Source: Treponema sp. (lineage in GTDB: Bacteria; Spirochaetota; Spirochaetia; Treponematales; Treponemataceae). From it: 47,274 nucleotides of DNA. The position numbers and the translations under genes are program-made. Where the stretch lies: positions 1-47,274 of the forward strand of contig JAFSSU010000202.1 of assembly GCA_017450845.1 (NCBI GenBank). The letters run 5' to 3'. Under the pieces are notes generated by a model that was not told the DNA's origin, made no database searches, and saw only the letters and a list, made by a program, of their open reading frames with translations. Below, in pieces: positions 24,435 through 32,528 of this stretch. Within the stretch, counting starts at the first letter, position 1; each line of letters begins with the position of its first letter.

Positions 24435-26441
24435 TTACTTACTGCGCAAAGCCCCATAGCTCAGGATGAAGGGCTTGAACTCGCGCCCCGTCTCGCTGAA
24501 GAACTTGCTGAAGAACTCGTAGTACTGCAAGCGGACTACCTGGATGGCGACGATCATTCCTTCCAGGACAATGACAATCGCGTTGCCGACGATGGCGACG
24601 AGGATTCCCGCAGGTCCCGGCGTGACCTCCGTCAGCATCTCTATGATATAGCCAAGGACGGCATGGGCAAGGGCGAATGCCCCGACGCGGACGAAGGAGA
24701 CCGTATTGGAAAGATATGAGGAAACGACCTCTATAATCTCAACGATCGCCCCGATTATCGCCGCGAACACTCCGTTCTCGAGCACCGGCCTGTGGCCGTC
24801 AACCAGCCTGGCCAGCGGCTCCCCGAAAGCCGTCAGGAGCAGGCTGCCCCCGATGAGGACCCAGTCGTAAATGGCGGGCATGTGGTGGAACAAGGCGATG
24901 CGGAGGGCAAATACGATGACATACCAGAAGAAGAATGCCCCCGTTATGCCAGTCTTGCCGAAGACAGCCTCACCGGTCCGCCTGAGCGAGAACTTGTTGA
25001 TGATGTTTATGATAAGGCCCAGCGTGTTGATGACGAAACCGACCGCGACGGTGAAGCCGAAGAAGAGGAACATCCGCAGGATCGATTCCTTGCTGCCCGT
25101 CGGCATCATCGGAAGAATCTGGTCGCGCGGCTCCCCGAAGAGGCCGGTGACGAAGCGTCCGAAGGGGGCGAGAATCTTCTCGTTCGCAAAGAATTCCCCG
25201 GTCAGGAGACCCATTATCATGCTGCTTATACCGATGCAGATGAACACCCAGTTGAACTTCTCCCATCCGCCTATCTTGACCTTCTTCTTGGTCATCAGGA
25301 TACCGAGGATGAAAAACACAAGGCCCTGCCCCGCATCCCCGAACATGATGCCGAAGAGGAGGGTAAAGAAGAGGGCGACGAAGGGTGTCGGGTCAATCGT
25401 CCCGTACAGCGGAGACCCGTAGCTGAAAATCATCCGCTCGAAGTTCTGCACGACCTTGCCGTGCTTGAGGCGGACGGGGACCTTCTCCTGCCCGGAGGCG
25501 ACGGTCGCCACCTCGCTCGGCATGAAGTCGCGGAGCGCGGTCCTGCCCTCGGTCAGCGTGTCTATCTTCTTCATCAGGTCATGCACGAGATATGCGGGAA
25601 TCCAGCCCGTTATCCTGTAGACGAACTGCGTGGACTCAAGCTTGTTCTGCACGGCGGTCAGCTGCGCGCCGAGAGAATAGGACTGGAGCAGGCGGAAGAG
25701 AAGCTCGGAATGGGTCGCGGCGAGGTTATTGCGTTCGGCCTCCAGGTCGGAAAGCTCCTTCTCCTTGCCCTCCTTCTCTTCCTTCAGCTTCTTGAGGGCA
25801 TCCTCGGGAACGCCCGTGAAATCCTTGGGCAGATCAACCTTGACAAAGCCTATCTTGTCCAGCTCCCCGTCCACGAAGAAACGCATCTTCTTGGAACAGG
25901 CGACGAGAATGCGGCTTCCGTCCTCGCCGAGCTTGGTGACAATCGCCTTGTCGCCGAGGGAATTCTTTATGAGCCCGTAGTTGGCAGGGTCAATCTTTCC
26001 TATGCGGAGGGTCAGGAATGACAGGGACTCCAGCTGGGAGGCAGGGACATTGAGCTTGGCGAAGGCCAGGGTCTCATTGTAGGCCTCGTTGACGCGCTTG
26101 AGCTCGCCGGACAAGTCCAGCTCCCGCTCGTGCAGGGATTCCACCGAAGAGATGAGCTTCTCGGCTTCCTCAAAGTCCGCATCAGTCGGAAGCTCCACGT
26201 CACCCTTGAATTCCTCCATGTCCGGCAGGTTGAGCGAGGCGCGGGCATTCTGAAGCCTGTTGAACAAATCAAGGTCGGGATTCAGCTTGGCGTGCACCCC
26301 GTCATCGGACGACTGGGAACCATGCACCAGGTCATCCTGGAACTGGAATTCCCCGAGAGAGCCCAAGCATCTGAGGACGTTCTTGACATCCTCCCTGTAT
26401 ACCATAAGCTCGATGAGCCTCATCGCGGTGGTCTTAGCCAT
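24435..26441 (-). CDS. atpI: V-type ATPase subunit I (membrane a-subunit)
   Basis: 668-aa stator subunit with an N-terminal cytoplasmic half (about 1-340, alpha/beta lobes and coiled coil such as EEKEGKEKELSDLEAERN) and a C-terminal half of seven or so TMs (about 350-640). Landmarks are the DPTPFVALFFTLLFGIMFGDAGQG motif region, YGSPLYGTIDPTPF just before it, and the conserved charged helix SNTVSFVRVGAFALAHAVL with the Arg that faces the c-ring carboxylate. The start has a near-perfect AGGAGGTGA ribosome site and overlaps the subunit C stop by 8 bp. Confidence 0.95.
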   Translation of the reverse strand: MAKTTAMRLIELMVYREDVKNVLRCLGSLGEFQFQDDLVHGSQSSDDGVHAKLNPDLDLFNRLQNARASLNLPDMEEFKGDVELPTDADFEEAEKLISSVESLHERELDLSGELKRVNEAYNETLAFAKLNVPASQLESLSFLTLRIGKIDPANYGLIKNSLGDKAIVTKLGEDGSRILVACSKKMRFFVDGELDKIGFVKVDLPKDFTGVPEDALKKLKEEKEGKEKELSDLEAERNNLAATHSELLFRLLQSYSLGAQLTAVQNKLESTQFVYRITGWIPAYLVHDLMKKIDTLTEGRTALRDFMPSEVATVASGQEKVPVRLKHGKVVQNFERMIFSYGSPLYGTIDPTPFVALFFTLLFGIMFGDAGQGLVFFILGILMTKKKVKIGGWEKFNWVFICIGISSMIMGLLTGEFFANEKILAPFGRFVTGLFGEPRDQILPMMPTGSKESILRMFLFFGFTVAVGFVINTLGLIINIINKFSLRRTGEAVFGKTGITGAFFFWYVIVFALRIALFHHMPAIYDWVLIGGSLLLTAFGEPLARLVDGHRPVLENGVFAAIIGAIVEIIEVVSSYLSNTVSFVRVGAFALAHAVLGYIIEMLTEVTPGPAGILVAIVGNAIVIVLEGMIVAIQVVRLQYYEFFSKFFSETGREFKPFILSYGALRSK

Positions 26442-27468
26442 TGGTCACCTCCTGAACGCCGACAGTCTGCATCGCCTGGGCGGCAGGAATGCCCAGCCGG
26501 AGGCTTTCCGAAGCAGCGCGTATGTTGTCAAGCTCGTTCCTCTTTATTATGTACCAGCAGAAAAGCGGACATTCCGTAAAAGGATACTTGTGGAAAAGGG
26601 AATAGGTCTTGCGGACATAATCCCTCCTGAATGCATTGTATATCCATCTGGGATCGACGTTCCAGACGACTCCCTCCTCATGGGGGTTCAGGAACTGGGC
26701 GTACTTCCACTTGCGCCAGGACTCCCAGTCATCCAGCGCCCACGGGAGGGTCTTCGCCGCCTCCTGGGAGAAATGCTCCGTGCCGTCCCCCTCGCCCACC
26801 GGGGAGCGGAGCAGGGAATCGACGAGCTCCTGCGGCATATCGTAGTACTTCCTCAGGCGCAGTGCCCAGAGCACGCTCTCTATCACGAACCTTTCATACA
26901 GGAGGGACTTCACGTCCTCCCGGCAGTCCGCGTCGCAACGCTGGGCCGCCCGCCAGGTCTCGCCCACATGCTGCCAGTCCAAGCGGAAGTCCATCTCCCG
27001 CTGCTCATTGAGGGCAGGAACCCTGTCATACCAGGAGAGGGACGAACCCGAGGTCATCGCGGCGACATCCGGCCAGGCACTGTATTTGAGCAGGTTGAAG
27101 GGAGAAATGTCCACCATATCGGGCTTCTTCTTGCCGTCGCCCAGGCAGAGGGCCGCACCGACGGCCTTGACGTTCTCGTAGTCATAATGATGCAGCTGGG
27201 CAAGCAGGATGTCGGCGGGCTTGGAGTAGCAGGTGACCAGCTTCATGTACTGGCTGATAAAGCGGTCCCGGGCGGTTTTCTCCAGTTCCTTGGCAAGAAC
27301 CATCTCCGGGACGACGGGCAGGGGATCTGTGAAGATAAGGGACCACAGTTCCGCCAGGGTCTTCACCTCAAAGAGGCGGACAGAACGAGAGCCAACAAAA
27401 GACCTCGCGAGCATTCCGCTCGCCTTGGCATACACATAGGAAGATGCCGCGCCCTTATCCATCGCCAT
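26434..27468 (-). CDS. atpC: V-type ATPase subunit C (AC39/d-like)
   Basis: 344-aa subunit that joins the central stalk to the membrane ring. It starts SSYVYAKASGMLARSFVG and ends with YIIKRNELDNIRAASESLRLG, both typical of the AC39/subunit C family; the three-helical-repeat middle is divergent. Its place between the stalk subunit and subunit I agrees. It starts 9 nt after the G/H-like gene and overlaps subunit I by 8 bp. Confidence 0.82.
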   Translation of the reverse strand: MAMDKGAASSYVYAKASGMLARSFVGSRSVRLFEVKTLAELWSLIFTDPLPVVPEMVLAKELEKTARDRFISQYMKLVTCYSKPADILLAQLHHYDYENVKAVGAALCLGDGKKKPDMVDISPFNLLKYSAWPDVAAMTSGSSLSWYDRVPALNEQREMDFRLDWQHVGETWRAAQRCDADCREDVKSLLYERFVIESVLWALRLRKYYDMPQELVDSLLRSPVGEGDGTEHFSQEAAKTLPWALDDWESWRKWKYAQFLNPHEEGVVWNVDPRWIYNAFRRDYVRKTYSLFHKYPFTECPLFCWYIIKRNELDNIRAASESLRLGIPAAQAMQTVGVQEVTNG

Positions 27469-27477
27469 AAAGACCGC

Positions 27478-27795
27478 CTATGCGTAAAGCAGTTTCTCAA
27501 GGAGGGAGTTGAACGAGGAGGAATCCTTCTCCTTTGACTCCAGCGACCTCTTGTACTCGTCCAGCTGCTTGTCGTGGCCGTCGCGGAACGCCTTGCGGGC
27601 CTCCTCCTCCTTTGCGTCCAGCGACTTCACGAAGTCGGCGTAGCGGCTCTTGAACTCGCCCTCAGCCTCGGCGCGGGCCGTCGCGATGATTGAATCGGCT
27701 TCCTTCTCGGCCTCGGCGACCATCTGACCGGCCTCGTTCTCGACCTCAAGGAGATGCCTGGTTATGTCGATGTTGTCCTCTAAGTTCTCTTCCAT
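27478..27795 (-). CDS. V-type ATPase peripheral stalk subunit G/H-like
   Basis: 105 aa from ATG 27795, just after the stop of the PTS IIA gene; an ATG 30 nt upstream would overlap that gene by 26 bp. It is almost wholly charged coiled coil (EVENEAGQMVAEAEKEADSI, then FKSRYADFV) with Ala/Glu/Lys heptads, as in AhaH/subunit G, the partner of subunit E. There is no TM segment. The call rests on composition and on position at the head of the ATPase genes. Confidence 0.75.
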   Translation of the reverse strand: MEENLEDNIDITRHLLEVENEAGQMVAEAEKEADSIIATARAEAEGEFKSRYADFVKSLDAKEEEARKAFRDGHDKQLDEYKRSLESKEKDSSSFNSLLEKLLYA

Positions 27796-27799
27796 AAAA

Positions 27800-28267
27800 T
27801 CAGCTTTCCATATAGTTTTCGCCATCCCCGAGCATGTCCCAGATGTCGCCGGGGGTCGTAGCCTCCGACAGCTTGCTGACGAAAGCGGGGTTGATCAGAA
27901 GTATCGCAATCCTTCTCAGCGTCTCAAGATGCCCGGCGTTGTCGCTGGAATTCCCCAGCAGCATGAAGACATAATGCACGGGTTTCTTGTCTATGGCATC
28001 ATAATCTATTCCCTTGCGGCTGATGCCGATGACGCCAGTCACGCCCTTCACGGTATCTATGCTCGCATGGGGCACGGCCACCCCGGGAAGAATGCCGGTA
28101 GACATCTTGGCCTCCCGCTCCAGCAGGGCGGCCCGGGCCTCGTCCCGGTTGACATAGGGAAGGCGCGAACAGACGTTCTGGAGGAGCTCCTCAAACAGCT
28201 CCTCCTTCTCCGTGCTCTCCAGGTTGAGGATTATGCTTTCAGGGGTAAAAACCTTCTGAAGGTTCAT
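27800..28267 (-). CDS. PTS EIIA domain protein (fructose/nitrogen type)
   Basis: 155-aa stand-alone EIIA of the fructose/mannitol/Ntr class. Phospho-acceptor His67 lies in GVAVPHASID. LLEREAKMSTGILPGVAVPH is the family's central motif and VFMLLGNS with LRRIAILL also fits. No EIIB or EIIC genes are near, so a regulatory PtsN-like role is more likely than sugar uptake. It lies 18 nt after secG and 4 nt before the V-ATPase stalk gene, so it is probably transcribed with both; a link between phosphorylation state and ATPase supply is inference. Confidence 0.9.
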   Translation of the reverse strand: MNLQKVFTPESIILNLESTEKEELFEELLQNVCSRLPYVNRDEARAALLEREAKMSTGILPGVAVPHASIDTVKGVTGVIGISRKGIDYDAIDKKPVHYVFMLLGNSSDNAGHLETLRRIAILLINPAFVSKLSEATTPGDIWDMLGDGENYMES

Positions 28268-28285
28268 ATCGCTCCGCTTTTCCTT

Positions 28286-28621
28286 TTACTCGGCCACGTC
28301 GTCAAGCCAGGAGCCTGACGAGGCTTCCCCCGTAGAGGGAGCGGTCTCCTGAAGCTCAGCGGCGGTCCTGCTGAGGTCGCCCTTGTCCCTGCCCTTGTTG
28401 ACCAGGGCCAATGAAAATGCGAAGATAAAGAACAGGGCGGCAAGCACACCCGTCGTCTTGGTCAGGACGCTGGCCGAATGAGAGCCGAAAGCCGCGGACT
28501 GCCCGCCTCCGAAGACACCGCCCATCCCGTTGCTGTCCTCCCTCTGAATGAGGACCAGAAGAACCAAAAGGACACACACGATAACGAAGGCAACAAGCAA
28601 AACCGTCCTAACAATACCCAT
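28286..28621 (-). CDS. secG: Preprotein translocase subunit SecG
   Basis: 111 aa from ATG 28621, with GGAG 8 nt upstream. Two TM helices lie at about 5-25 (VLLVAFVIVCVLLVLLVLIQ) and about 55-77, joined by a Gly-rich loop with the family motif GMGGVFGGGQSAAFGSHSASVLTK. The cytoplasmic/periplasmic tail of 35 residues is polar and acidic. SecG assists the SecYE channel in export. First gene of the long unit leading into the V-ATPase; it has its own strong promoter. Confidence 0.93.
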   Translation of the reverse strand: MGIVRTVLLVAFVIVCVLLVLLVLIQREDSNGMGGVFGGGQSAAFGSHSASVLTKTTGVLAALFFIFAFSLALVNKGRDKGDLSRTAAELQETAPSTGEASSGSWLDDVAE

Positions 28622-28652
28622 CTCAAATACTCCAAACGCAAATTTTCCATGT

Positions 28653-28681
28653 ATTCTAATACAAGGGGGGCATTTAGTCAA
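28653..28681 (-). promoter_or_regulatory. secG / V-ATPase operon promoter
   Basis: Minus strand TTGACT (28681-28676), exactly 17 nt, TAGAAT (28658-28653), then a 30-nt leader with GGAG before ATG 28621. This is the best sigma70-type match in the window. Confidence 0.8.
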
Positions 28682-28692
28682 GAAAGTCGGTC

Positions 28693-28720
28693 TTGCAAAA
28701 CAGGCGATATATGCTATACT
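28693..28720 (+). promoter_or_regulatory. Promoter of the P83/100-like gene
   Basis: TTGCAA (28693-28698), 16 nt, TATACT (28715-28720) with an extended -10 TGC. It is back-to-back with the secG promoter, 11 nt apart. Confidence 0.7.
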
Positions 28721-28763
28721 ATGGAAAAGAACGAAAAAGCATGAAATGCATCCCGGAGGATAT

Positions 28764-30230
28764 ATGAAAAAACTTCTCTGCATATTGGCATCCGCCTTTG
28801 TCTGCGGAACTTTGGCCTGGTCGCTCGGAGTCGATGAGCCTGAGATACAGAGCGCGGGCAAGGATTCCGTGCAGTTCGAGAACTACGGCGGCCCCCATGC
28901 GGTCATAGAGACCGCGGCAGCCATAACAAACATAGGAACGGAACTTGGCCGGGTAATCGCACAGGACCTGACAGCCCCGGTAACCGCAGGGGCCGGTGGC
29001 AAATACACGGTCATCCACGCCGTCGACCCGGAGACAGAGGAAGGTCTGGACGCTGACATCATGCTCCTGAACCCCAATGCCGGGGTTGACCACATCAGGA
29101 ACCTCCGCCGCATCATCACCGGATACCTGGAGGCGGCCTACGGCTACGACAGCGAGGACGCGGAGACAATCTCCGTCTTCGTCACGGTCTACAATGCCGT
29201 CTACCGGGGTCAGATGGACTACTTCGCGGAAAAGTACAAGGGCACCGTCCTGGACGAGCTTGACGAGGAGAAAGTCGGGCTCAGCACCATCTGGTCGGAA
29301 TGGCCGGGCAACACGCAGATAGTCATTCCCCTGAACGACCCCGAGAGCGGAGTCTCCTCCGTGGACACGACGACCATCAGCGACGAGCAGGTGGTAGAGG
29401 CCCTGAGGCAGGACGAGGACAAGGGCATAGAGGCAAGGCAGGCCCTGACCGAGATAAAGGAGAAGGAGGCGACGACGGCAACCCAGAGGGCGCAGGACGC
29501 GCAGAAGGAGGCCGCAGTCCAGAAGGTGGAGGCCGCAAAAGCCGAGACCCCGGAAGCCAAGGAAGCTGCCATCCAGAAGGCAGAGGAAGCCGCCGCCACG
29601 GCGACCAAGGAGCAGCAGCTCGCCGACAGGAAGAACCTTGAGGTCAAAGAAGAGAGGCAGGAGATTGCCGCCGACATGGCCGAGGTTCCCCCGGAGCCAG
29701 ACACGAGCAACTATGTCACAGGGCTCTTCGGGGCGGACGACGCGAGCGGACTCTACACGCTGATGACCGTGGACGGTGCGACCGGAGAGGTCGTCAAGTC
29801 CTCGCCTGTGACTGAGATTCACGGAAAGAACATATATATGGTAGAAAAAGTGACCGCCAGGCAGGAGGACGGCACGGTCGGAATCTTCGCGTCACTTTTC
29901 ATCGCGGTATGCGGCACGAACGACGGGCATTCTGCCGTCAGGCTCTGCCTCATAGACCCGGCAAGCCTGGAAATCGTCGCCTGGAGCGAGGAGACTCTCT
30001 CGGAGTCCAGCGAACTGCTCAGGTCCGGGGACAACTTCTACGTCGTCGTCGAGGAGGACGGGGAAGCCTACATCGCGGCCTACAGCAAGGATCTGACGCA
30101 GACAGCCCGCAGCGGCAGGACAGTCAAGGCGACAACCCCGCTCAATCTGATCAACCAGGGCCTGCTCGTCACTTCGGATGACGGAGCTCCCCTCCTCCTG
30201 AGCACGGGCACGCTCGAGCAAATCTGGTAG
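28764..30230 (+). CDS. P83/100 antigen family protein
   Basis: 488-aa secreted protein. ATG 28764 has GGAGG 4 nt upstream and starts a signal peptide (KKLLCILASAFVCGTLAWS). Residues about 90-190 hold the segment I associate with spirochaete P83/100 antigens: NPNAGVDHIRNLRRIITGYL, FVTVYNAVYRG, YKGTVLDELDEEKVGLS and WPGNTQIVIPL. Residues about 215-305 are a charged Ala/Glu/Lys coiled coil, and the C-terminal third is a beta-rich domain with a run of paired strands. Probably periplasmic or on the inner face of the outer membrane; function unknown in the family. It has its own promoter and terminator. Confidence 0.87.
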   Translation: MKKLLCILASAFVCGTLAWSLGVDEPEIQSAGKDSVQFENYGGPHAVIETAAAITNIGTELGRVIAQDLTAPVTAGAGGKYTVIHAVDPETEEGLDADIMLLNPNAGVDHIRNLRRIITGYLEAAYGYDSEDAETISVFVTVYNAVYRGQMDYFAEKYKGTVLDELDEEKVGLSTIWSEWPGNTQIVIPLNDPESGVSSVDTTTISDEQVVEALRQDEDKGIEARQALTEIKEKEATTATQRAQDAQKEAAVQKVEAAKAETPEAKEAAIQKAEEAAATATKEQQLADRKNLEVKEERQEIAADMAEVPPEPDTSNYVTGLFGADDASGLYTLMTVDGATGEVVKSSPVTEIHGKNIYMVEKVTARQEDGTVGIFASLFIAVCGTNDGHSAVRLCLIDPASLEIVAWSEETLSESSELLRSGDNFYVVVEEDGEAYIAAYSKDLTQTARSGRTVKATTPLNLINQGLLVTSDDGAPLLLSTGTLEQIW

Positions 30231-30255
30231 GAATACACGCACACAGCATCAACAC

Positions 30256-30297
30256 AAAAAGCCCGTGGTCTGGCCTTGCGCCGGTCACGGGCTTTTT
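30256..30297 (+). terminator. Terminator of the P83/100-like gene
   Basis: AAAAAGCCCGTG and CACGGGCTTTTT form a perfect 12-bp stem around an 18-nt loop that can pair further, ending in a T5 run. The symmetric A/T flanks make it usable on both strands. Confidence 0.92.
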
Positions 30298-30299
30298 CG

Positions 30300-30576
30300 T
30301 TCATACAAGTGTGGCATTAACTCTCTGTCCTGTTCATCCATGTTGCTATAGGATTCCGAGATGCCGCACACGGACTGTCGAGGGTATCACACATGGCTGT
30401 CGTGGGTGTATAATCTAGCTGGATTGTACTATAAACTCCAGCAAGGCGGGAGGGCATAACCTAGCTAGAGTGCGATTCTTACTCCAACTAGTCTCCGAGT
30501 TAAACGGCCCGGTTTGCCGTGATTTCCAGCCCGCCCTGAAGGAGCATGGGCTGAATCATACAGGAAACAACGGGGG
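30300..30576. other. Intergenic region with degenerate direct repeats
   Basis: No supportable gene. It contains two adjacent imperfect copies starting CACAC and sharing CTGTCG-GGGT (30367-30387 and 30388-30411), and two 36-nt copies with period 46 (30410-30445 and 30456-30491), 24 of 36 positions equal, sharing CTAGCT and ACTCCA. The first 36-mer also has GCTGGA...TCCAGC dyad symmetry. A weak hairpin ACGGC-7-GCCGT (30504-30520) may end the DksA-like transcript. Confidence 0.5.
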
Positions 30577-30933
30577 CTATCTGTTCTGGCGGTCAACTTT
30601 GGTCTGGCAGGTGATGCAGAGGGCCGCATACGGAATGGCTTCCAGCCTGCCCTGTGCTATCTCCTGGCCACATGCCCTGCAGATGCCGTACTTGCCGTTC
30701 TTTATCCGCTCAAGCGCGTTGTCTATCAGCGTCAGCCTCCTGCTGGAAGCCTCGCTCAGAGAGTTGAGCAGGGTTCCGTCTATCCTGTCGGCAGCCCTGT
30801 CCGCCTCATCTCCGGTCTCCACGGTGCCGACCAGCCTCTGCATCTGCTCATTCTGCTCGGAGAGACTGGCAATAATCTCATTTCTTTCCTCTATAAGAGC
30901 TTCCCTGGATTTTTCAATAAATTCTTTATCCAT
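30577..30933 (-). CDS. DksA/TraR-family zinc-finger protein
   Basis: 118-aa RNA polymerase secondary-channel type regulator. An N-terminal coiled coil (about 1-75) has an acidic tip with the D-x-x-D-x-A pattern at Asp42, Asp45 and Ala47, the DksA feature that acts at the polymerase active site with ppGpp. The C4 zinc finger has Cys85, Cys88, Cys106 and Cys109 ([10 protein letters not shown] ... LCITCQ). It is shorter than E. coli DksA (151 aa), as in many spirochaetes. ATG 30933 has AAGGGG upstream. Divergent from infA. Confidence 0.9.
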   Translation of the reverse strand: MDKEFIEKSREALIEERNEIIASLSEQNEQMQRLVGTVETGDEADRAADRIDGTLLNSLSEASSRRLTLIDNALERIKNGKYGICRACGQEIAQGRLEAIPYAALCITCQTKVDRQNR

Positions 30934-30975
30934 CGATTTCCCCTTGTTGACAATCGTTCAAAATTTCTACATACT

Positions 30976-31003
30976 AGTATAGCAAAAAATTCCAAAAAAG
31001 CAA
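30976..31003 (-). promoter_or_regulatory. Promoter of the DksA-like gene
   Basis: Minus strand TTGCTT (31003-30998), 16 nt, TATACT (30981-30976) with extended -10 TGC, 42 nt upstream of the ATG. It has the same architecture as the P83/100 promoter. Confidence 0.65.
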
Positions 31004-31035
31004 TAGTTGCTGTTAAACAAATTCTGGAGGATTTC

Positions 31036-31257
31036 GTGGCCAACAAGGATGAAGCTATTGAAGTCGTGGGCATCGTGAAGGAGGCTCTTCCGAACACTAT
31101 GTTCCGCGTCGAGCTGGAGAACAAGCATATTATTCTTGCGCACCTCTCAGGCAAGATGAGGAAGCACTACATCAGGATAGTTCCCGGCGACAAGGTGAAG
31201 ATAGAGCTTTCCCCCTATGACCTGAACCGGGGACGCATCATATTCCGCGAGCGTTAA
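31036..31257 (+). CDS. infA: Translation initiation factor IF-1
   Basis: 73-aa OB-fold protein that binds the 30S A site during initiation. GTG start with GGAGG 7 nt upstream. The sequence is near-canonical: [49 protein letters not shown] and GRIIFRER. A single-gene unit here, divergent from the DksA-like gene and ending 13 nt before a convergent DnaJ-domain gene. No clear promoter was assigned in the 100-bp divergent gap. Confidence 0.98.
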   Translation: MANKDEAIEVVGIVKEALPNTMFRVELENKHIILAHLSGKMRKHYIRIVPGDKVKIELSPYDLNRGRIIFRER

Positions 31258-31270
31258 GACGAAGCCAGAG

Positions 31271-31858
31271 TCAGTTGCTTTCCTTTCCCGCGAATATGTA
31301 CTTGAGGGAGCTGAGGGCATCGGAAGCCCCGCGAATCCCTGCGACAAGGCAGATTATGTTCACGGGGAAGAACCAATAGAGAAAACTTAATGCCCCAAAG
31401 CCGATGAAAGCTTTCAGTGCTCCGTTAAAGAATTTGTGAACGCTGTCCGGCCGGCTGGCAGGCTCGCTGTCTTTCCTGCGCGTAGTCCACGTGTAGCTGG
31501 TTCCTGCCTGCCAGTTTCCCTTGCTGTATCCGCCAAAGAAATCACTGAATGGATCACCCGAATAACCGTAACTCTCACCGGAAGCACGCCTGTAGCCGCC
31601 GGAATAGGACGAAGACCCGTATGACGGCCCCGAGCCTGCCGAGGAAGAGGACTCCCCGTACATGTCGTACTGCCGTCTCTTGACCTCGTCACTCAGGACG
31701 GAATAGGCCGCGCTGACGCTCTTGAATTTCTCCTCGGCCGCTTTGTCACCGGGATTCCTGTCCGGGTGATACTTGAGCGCAAGGTTCCTGTAGGCTTTCT
31801 TTATCTCGTCGGCGGTCGCAGTCTTCGGGACCCCGAGCGTGGCGTACAAATCATCCAT
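31271..31858 (-). CDS. J-domain (DnaJ-like) membrane-associated protein
   Basis: 195 aa from ATG 31858. The N-terminal J domain (about 3-68) has the HPD tripeptide at His31 (YHPDRNPGD), which stimulates an Hsp70. It is followed by a Ser/Gly/Tyr-rich low-complexity stretch (about 72-120) and a hydrophobic C-terminal segment (about 145-178, [19 protein letters not shown]). There is no zinc finger or DnaJ C-terminal domain, so it is not the main DnaJ; it may anchor DnaK at the membrane. It follows the Smr gene on the same strand. Confidence 0.88.
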   Translation of the reverse strand: MDDLYATLGVPKTATADEIKKAYRNLALKYHPDRNPGDKAAEEKFKSVSAAYSVLSDEVKRRQYDMYGESSSSAGSGPSYGSSSYSGGYRRASGESYGYSGDPFSDFFGGYSKGNWQAGTSYTWTTRRKDSEPASRPDSVHKFFNGALKAFIGFGALSFLYWFFPVNIICLVAGIRGASDALSSLKYIFAGKESN

Positions 31859-31892
31859 CTGCAAATATTTCCTGTCTCTAACTTATCCCAAA

Positions 31893-31922
31893 AACGGATA
31901 AAAAACAAGTGAATAATCCGTT
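31893..31922 (-). terminator. Weak hairpin downstream of the Smr gene
   Basis: AACGGAT/ATCCGTT stem of 7 bp with a T-rich 16-nt loop and TTT after it on the minus strand. A possible weak terminator between the Smr and J-domain genes. Confidence 0.35.
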
Positions 31923-31934
31923 ATCGGACTGCCG

Positions 31935-32489
31935 TCAGCGGACTATGACCCAGGTAGCCCCGTTGCCGCCGTGGTTGCGGTCAGGATGCCCCGAGAGCCC
32001 GAGCCGCTTGTCCTGCTCTATGAAGCTCTTGACCATGGGGCCGAGCACGGGGTCACTCCCGTGGGAATGCTCCCCCTTGCCGTGGATGATGAGCAGTTTC
32101 TTGTAGCCCCTCCGCACGCTCGCCGCGACGAACGACTCCAGAGCGGACCAGGCTTCATCCCTCGTCATCTGGTGCAGGTCTATCCTGTCCTCCGGCCGCA
32201 TCTGCCTGAGATAGCTTATGCTGTGGAGCTTCTCGTTCTCCTCTGCCTCGTCCTGAATCTTGTCCTTGTCAACCGTCCCGTAACGGTTCAGCCAGATTTC
32301 CATCGGGTTGGCCCGCCTCTTGTTGTCGGCCTCCATCTGCTGCTCATATGAGTAACCCTGCCTGGCGGCCTCCTTCTCCTCCGCTGTCGGTGCGTTGGCC
32401 CGCTTGTGGGACTTCTGGGAGGGATTCTTCCTGACCGCGGCATTCCTCTGCATGTCCGCGTAGCGCATCATCAAGGCATCCATGTCCAT
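31935..32489 (-). CDS. Smr-domain protein
   Basis: 184 aa from ATG 32489, chosen for its GGGGGTG ribosome site 8 nt upstream; an ATG 15 nt further up is possible. The N-terminal roughly 100 residues are charged and Ala/Lys/Arg-rich. The C-terminal Smr domain (about 105-184) has IDLHQMTRDEAW, LLIIHGKGEHS and GGNGATWVIVR, matching the LDxH, HGKG and GGxGAT motifs of the Smr endonuclease fold. Free-standing Smr proteins cut DNA or RNA in repair or ribosome rescue; the exact target here is unknown. Confidence 0.9.
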   Translation of the reverse strand: MDMDALMMRYADMQRNAAVRKNPSQKSHKRANAPTAEEKEAARQGYSYEQQMEADNKRRANPMEIWLNRYGTVDKDKIQDEAEENEKLHSISYLRQMRPEDRIDLHQMTRDEAWSALESFVAASVRRGYKKLLIIHGKGEHSHGSDPVLGPMVKSFIEQDKRLGLSGHPDRNHGGNGATWVIVR

Positions 32490-32528
32490 ATAAAACACCC
32501 CCATCCGGTCGTTTTAATATAAACAACC

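Noticed and set aside
24792-26021. 409-codon open frame on the plus strand opposite subunit I
   Set aside because: The antisense frame is open because of GC-rich codon bias; it has no ribosome site and low-complexity acidic composition, while the minus strand encodes a clear ATPase subunit.
26260-27537. 425-codon plus-strand frame opposite the I and C subunit genes
   Set aside because: Same shadow effect: no family motif, and it spans two real genes and their overlap.
28719-29822. 367-codon minus-strand frame opposite the P83/100-like gene
   Set aside because: The plus strand has a signal peptide, ribosome site, promoter and terminator; the antisense product is Leu/Val/Arg-rich without motifs.
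30300-30576. Remnant insertion sequence
   Set aside because: No transposase fragment, terminal inverted repeats or target duplication could be seen; only short degenerate repeats.
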